A stretch of DNA of 64,000 nucleotides from Nocardia lijiangensis NBRC 108240 (GTDB lineage Bacteria; Actinomycetota; Actinomycetes; Mycobacteriales; Mycobacteriaceae), in contig NZ_BDBP01000034.1 in assembly GCF_001613045.1 (NCBI RefSeq), positions 1 to 64,000 of the forward strand. Reading direction: 5' to 3'. The notes under the pieces were generated by a model. The model was not told where the DNA came from, ran no database searches, and saw only the letters and a program-made list of their open reading frames with translations. Every line of letters starts with the position of its first letter. The stretch's first letter is position 1. The position numbers and the translations under genes are program-made. This document shows positions 62,461-64,000 of this stretch, piece by piece.

Positions 62461-64000
62461 CAACCGCCGCCGCTCACCGCGCCCCTGCCGCACCACTTTT
62501 CCGTGAATCCGCCGATTTCGCGGGCACCGGGCAGTTGCTGCGGTTGTATCTGCGCCGCGACCGGATCGTGCTGCCGTTGTGGTCGCTGCTGATCGGGTTG
62601 ATGCCCGCCTTCCAGGTGGTCAGCGTCAAGGACCTGTACTCCACCCAGGCCCAGCTGGACGATTTCGCGCGGACCACCGCCGACAGCCCGGCCCTGCTCG
62701 CCATGTACGGACCGGTGTTCAGCACCGAGCTGGGTTCGATCGGCACCTGGAAGGCCGGCGCGATGTACACGATGATCGCGATCGCGACCATCCTGACCGT
62801 CATCCGGCACACCAGGGTCGAGGAGGAGACCGGTCGCGCGGAACTGGTGGGCGCCACCAGCATCGGCCGCTTCGCGGGTCTCACGGCCGCGCTCACGCTG
62901 ACCTTCGGCGGCGCCCTCATCGCCGGAATCTCCTGCGCCGCTTCGCTCTACAGTGCCGATCTGCCCGCGTCAGGTTCGCTGGCGTTCGGCGCGGCGCTGG
63001 CCGCGTCCGGCATCGCGTGGGGCGCGATCGCCGCGGTCGCCGCCCAGGTCAGCGCGGGCGCGCGGGTCGCACGCGGTGTCGCGTTCGCGACCCTGGGCGC
63101 CGCCTTCGCCCTGCGCGCGGTCGGCGACGCGGGCAACGGCGTGCTCTCCTGGTTCTCGCCGATCGGCTGGTGCCTGCAGATCCGTCCATACGCAGGCGAA
63201 CGGTGGTGGGTGCTGCTTCCGCTCGCCACGGTCGCCGTGCTGGCGACGGGAGCCGCCTACGCCCTGCTCGCCTCGCGCGACACCGGCTCCGGGCTGCTCG
63301 CCGAACGACAGGGACCTCCCGCCGCCGCGCCGCGCCTGTCCGGCCCTGTCGCGCTGGCCTGGCGCCTGCAGCGCGGCACGCTGGTGGCCTGGACGGTGGG
63401 CTTCGGCCTCTACGGTCTGCTGATCGGCAGCGCGGTGAACAGCGTCAGCGACATGCTCGACGACAGCGGCACCATCACCGATCTGGTCACCCGCATGGGC
63501 GGCTCGGAGAGCCTGGAGGAGTCGTTCATCGCCTACGCACTCGCCATGCTGGCCGCGGCTGCCGCCGCCTACTCGATCTCCGCGGCGCTGCGCCTGCACG
63601 ACGAGGAGTCCAGCCAACGGGCCGAGGCCACGCTCGCGGCCGCGGTGGGCCGGACCCGATACGCGTTGAGCCACATCGGTTTCGCGCTGGCCGGGCCCGC
63701 GTTCGCCCTGCTGACCACCGGGCTCGCGATCGGCGTCGTCTACGGCCTGTCCACGGGTGAGCTCGGCGAGAAGCTGCCGGAATCGCTGGCCGCCGCGGCC
63801 GTCCAGGTGCCCGCGGTCTGGGTGGTCACCGGCATCACGGTGGCGATCTTCGGGCTCGCTCCGCGCTACACACCGGTCGCCTGGGGCGTGCTGAGCGGGA
63901 TGGTTCTGCTCTTCTTCGTCGGCTCGCTCGACGGCCTGCCGCAGTGGATGGTCGACTTGGTGCCGTTCGTGCACCCGCCGAAGCTGCCGGGCGCGGCGTT
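62457..64000 (+). CDS. ABC-2 exporter membrane subunit, cut off by the window end
   Basis: At least 514 residues are encoded, with no stop before the end of the window. It has about ten or more hydrophobic segments in two halves, with [21 protein letters not shown] in the first and [22 protein letters not shown] in the second, as in the permease at 25700. ATG 62457 overlaps the ATPase stop (ATGA). The TetR-ABC-ABC order suggests induced export of a toxic lipophilic compound. Confidence 0.88.
   Translation, partial: MTTAAAHRAPAAPLFRESADFAGTGQLLRLYLRRDRIVLPLWSLLIGLMPAFQVVSVKDLYSTQAQLDDFARTTADSPALLAMYGPVFSTELGSIGTWKAGAMYTMIAIATILTVIRHTRVEEETGRAELVGATSIGRFAGLTAALTLTFGGALIAGISCAASLYSADLPASGSLAFGAALAASGIAWGAIAAVAAQVSAGARVARGVAFATLGAAFALRAVGDAGNGVLSWFSPIGWCLQIRPYAGERWWVLLPLATVAVLATGAAYALLASRDTGSGLLAERQGPPAAAPRLSGPVALAWRLQRGTLVAWTVGFGLYGLLIGSAVNSVSDMLDDSGTITDLVTRMGGSESLEESFIAYALAMLAAAAAAYSISAALRLHDEESSQRAEATLAAAVGRTRYALSHIGFALAGPAFALLTTGLAIGVVYGLSTGELGEKLPESLAAAAVQVPAVWVVTGITVAIFGLAPRYTPVAWGVLSGMVLLFFVGSLDGLPQWMVDLVPFVHPPKLPGAA

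Overview
The window is high-GC DNA of an actinomycete from the mycolic-acid group, most likely Nocardia (Rhodococcus is the main alternative). The evidence is conserved gene order with Mycobacterium tuberculosis. guaB1 and two CNNM/CorC genes match Rv1843c-Rv1841c, glcB matches Rv1837c, and the von Willebrand protein matches Rv1836c. gcvP, a MerR gene, a bifunctional-nuclease gene, ftsR, garA, gcvH and a CDP-alcohol phosphatidyltransferase match Rv1832-Rv1822. Blocks of accessory genes interrupt this backbone. I see no rRNA, tRNA, CRISPR array, insertion sequence or phage gene.

Layout. 0-6 kb: a DMT-type transporter behind a cluster of inverted repeats, guaB1, then two overlapping CNNM genes. 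6-30 kb: accessory region. It holds redox enzymes and regulators, a cupin/alcohol dehydrogenase/AraC/DUF1330 cluster with matched operators on two promoters, an exported LVIVD-DUF305 pair, a tiny 33-residue gene, a flavodoxin/GyrI-DUF302 group, an ABC-2 exporter, and a ribbon-helix-helix/VOC/methyltransferase operon with CTAG repeats. 30-32.5 kb: glcB with a clear intrinsic terminator. 32.7-36.5 kb: an SDR/alcohol dehydrogenase/TetR/acyl-CoA dehydrogenase operon joined by ATGA and GTGA overlaps. 36.6-41.6 kb: a lipoprotein and membrane-protein pair, an HxlR regulator divergent from an acyl-CoA dehydrogenase-like flavoenzyme, a DM13 protein, an HNH nuclease and a WhiB protein. 41.7-46.7 kb: the von Willebrand protein, then a streptogramin-lyase-like propeller and an ABC-F ATPase divergent from a TetR gene, which looks like an antibiotic-resistance cassette. 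46.8-54.2 kb: gcvP under a tandem glycine riboswitch, then the MerR, BFN, ftsR, garA, gcvH and pgsA2-like genes, all on the minus strand. 54.3-64 kb: a ChoD-like GMC oxidoreductase, a DUF2252 protein, a NERD protein, an acyl-CoA oxidase-like protein, and a TetR-controlled second ABC-2 exporter that runs off the window.

How the genes work together. Glycine cleavage (gcvP, gcvH), the glyoxylate enzyme GlcB and the GarA switch link C2, glycine and 2-oxoglutarate metabolism. The accessory parts are mostly small regulator-plus-enzyme modules for oxidising lipids, aromatics or xenobiotics, and exporters. Many genes lack a ribosome binding site and instead have a -10 hexamer 5-8 bases before the start codon, which points to leaderless mRNAs.

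The strongest leads for new biology are the two matched AraC operators with their enzyme cluster, the CTAG-regulated RHH/VOC/methyltransferase operon, the ABC-F/lyase/TetR cassette, the 33-residue peptide gene, and several broken or duplicated gene ends.
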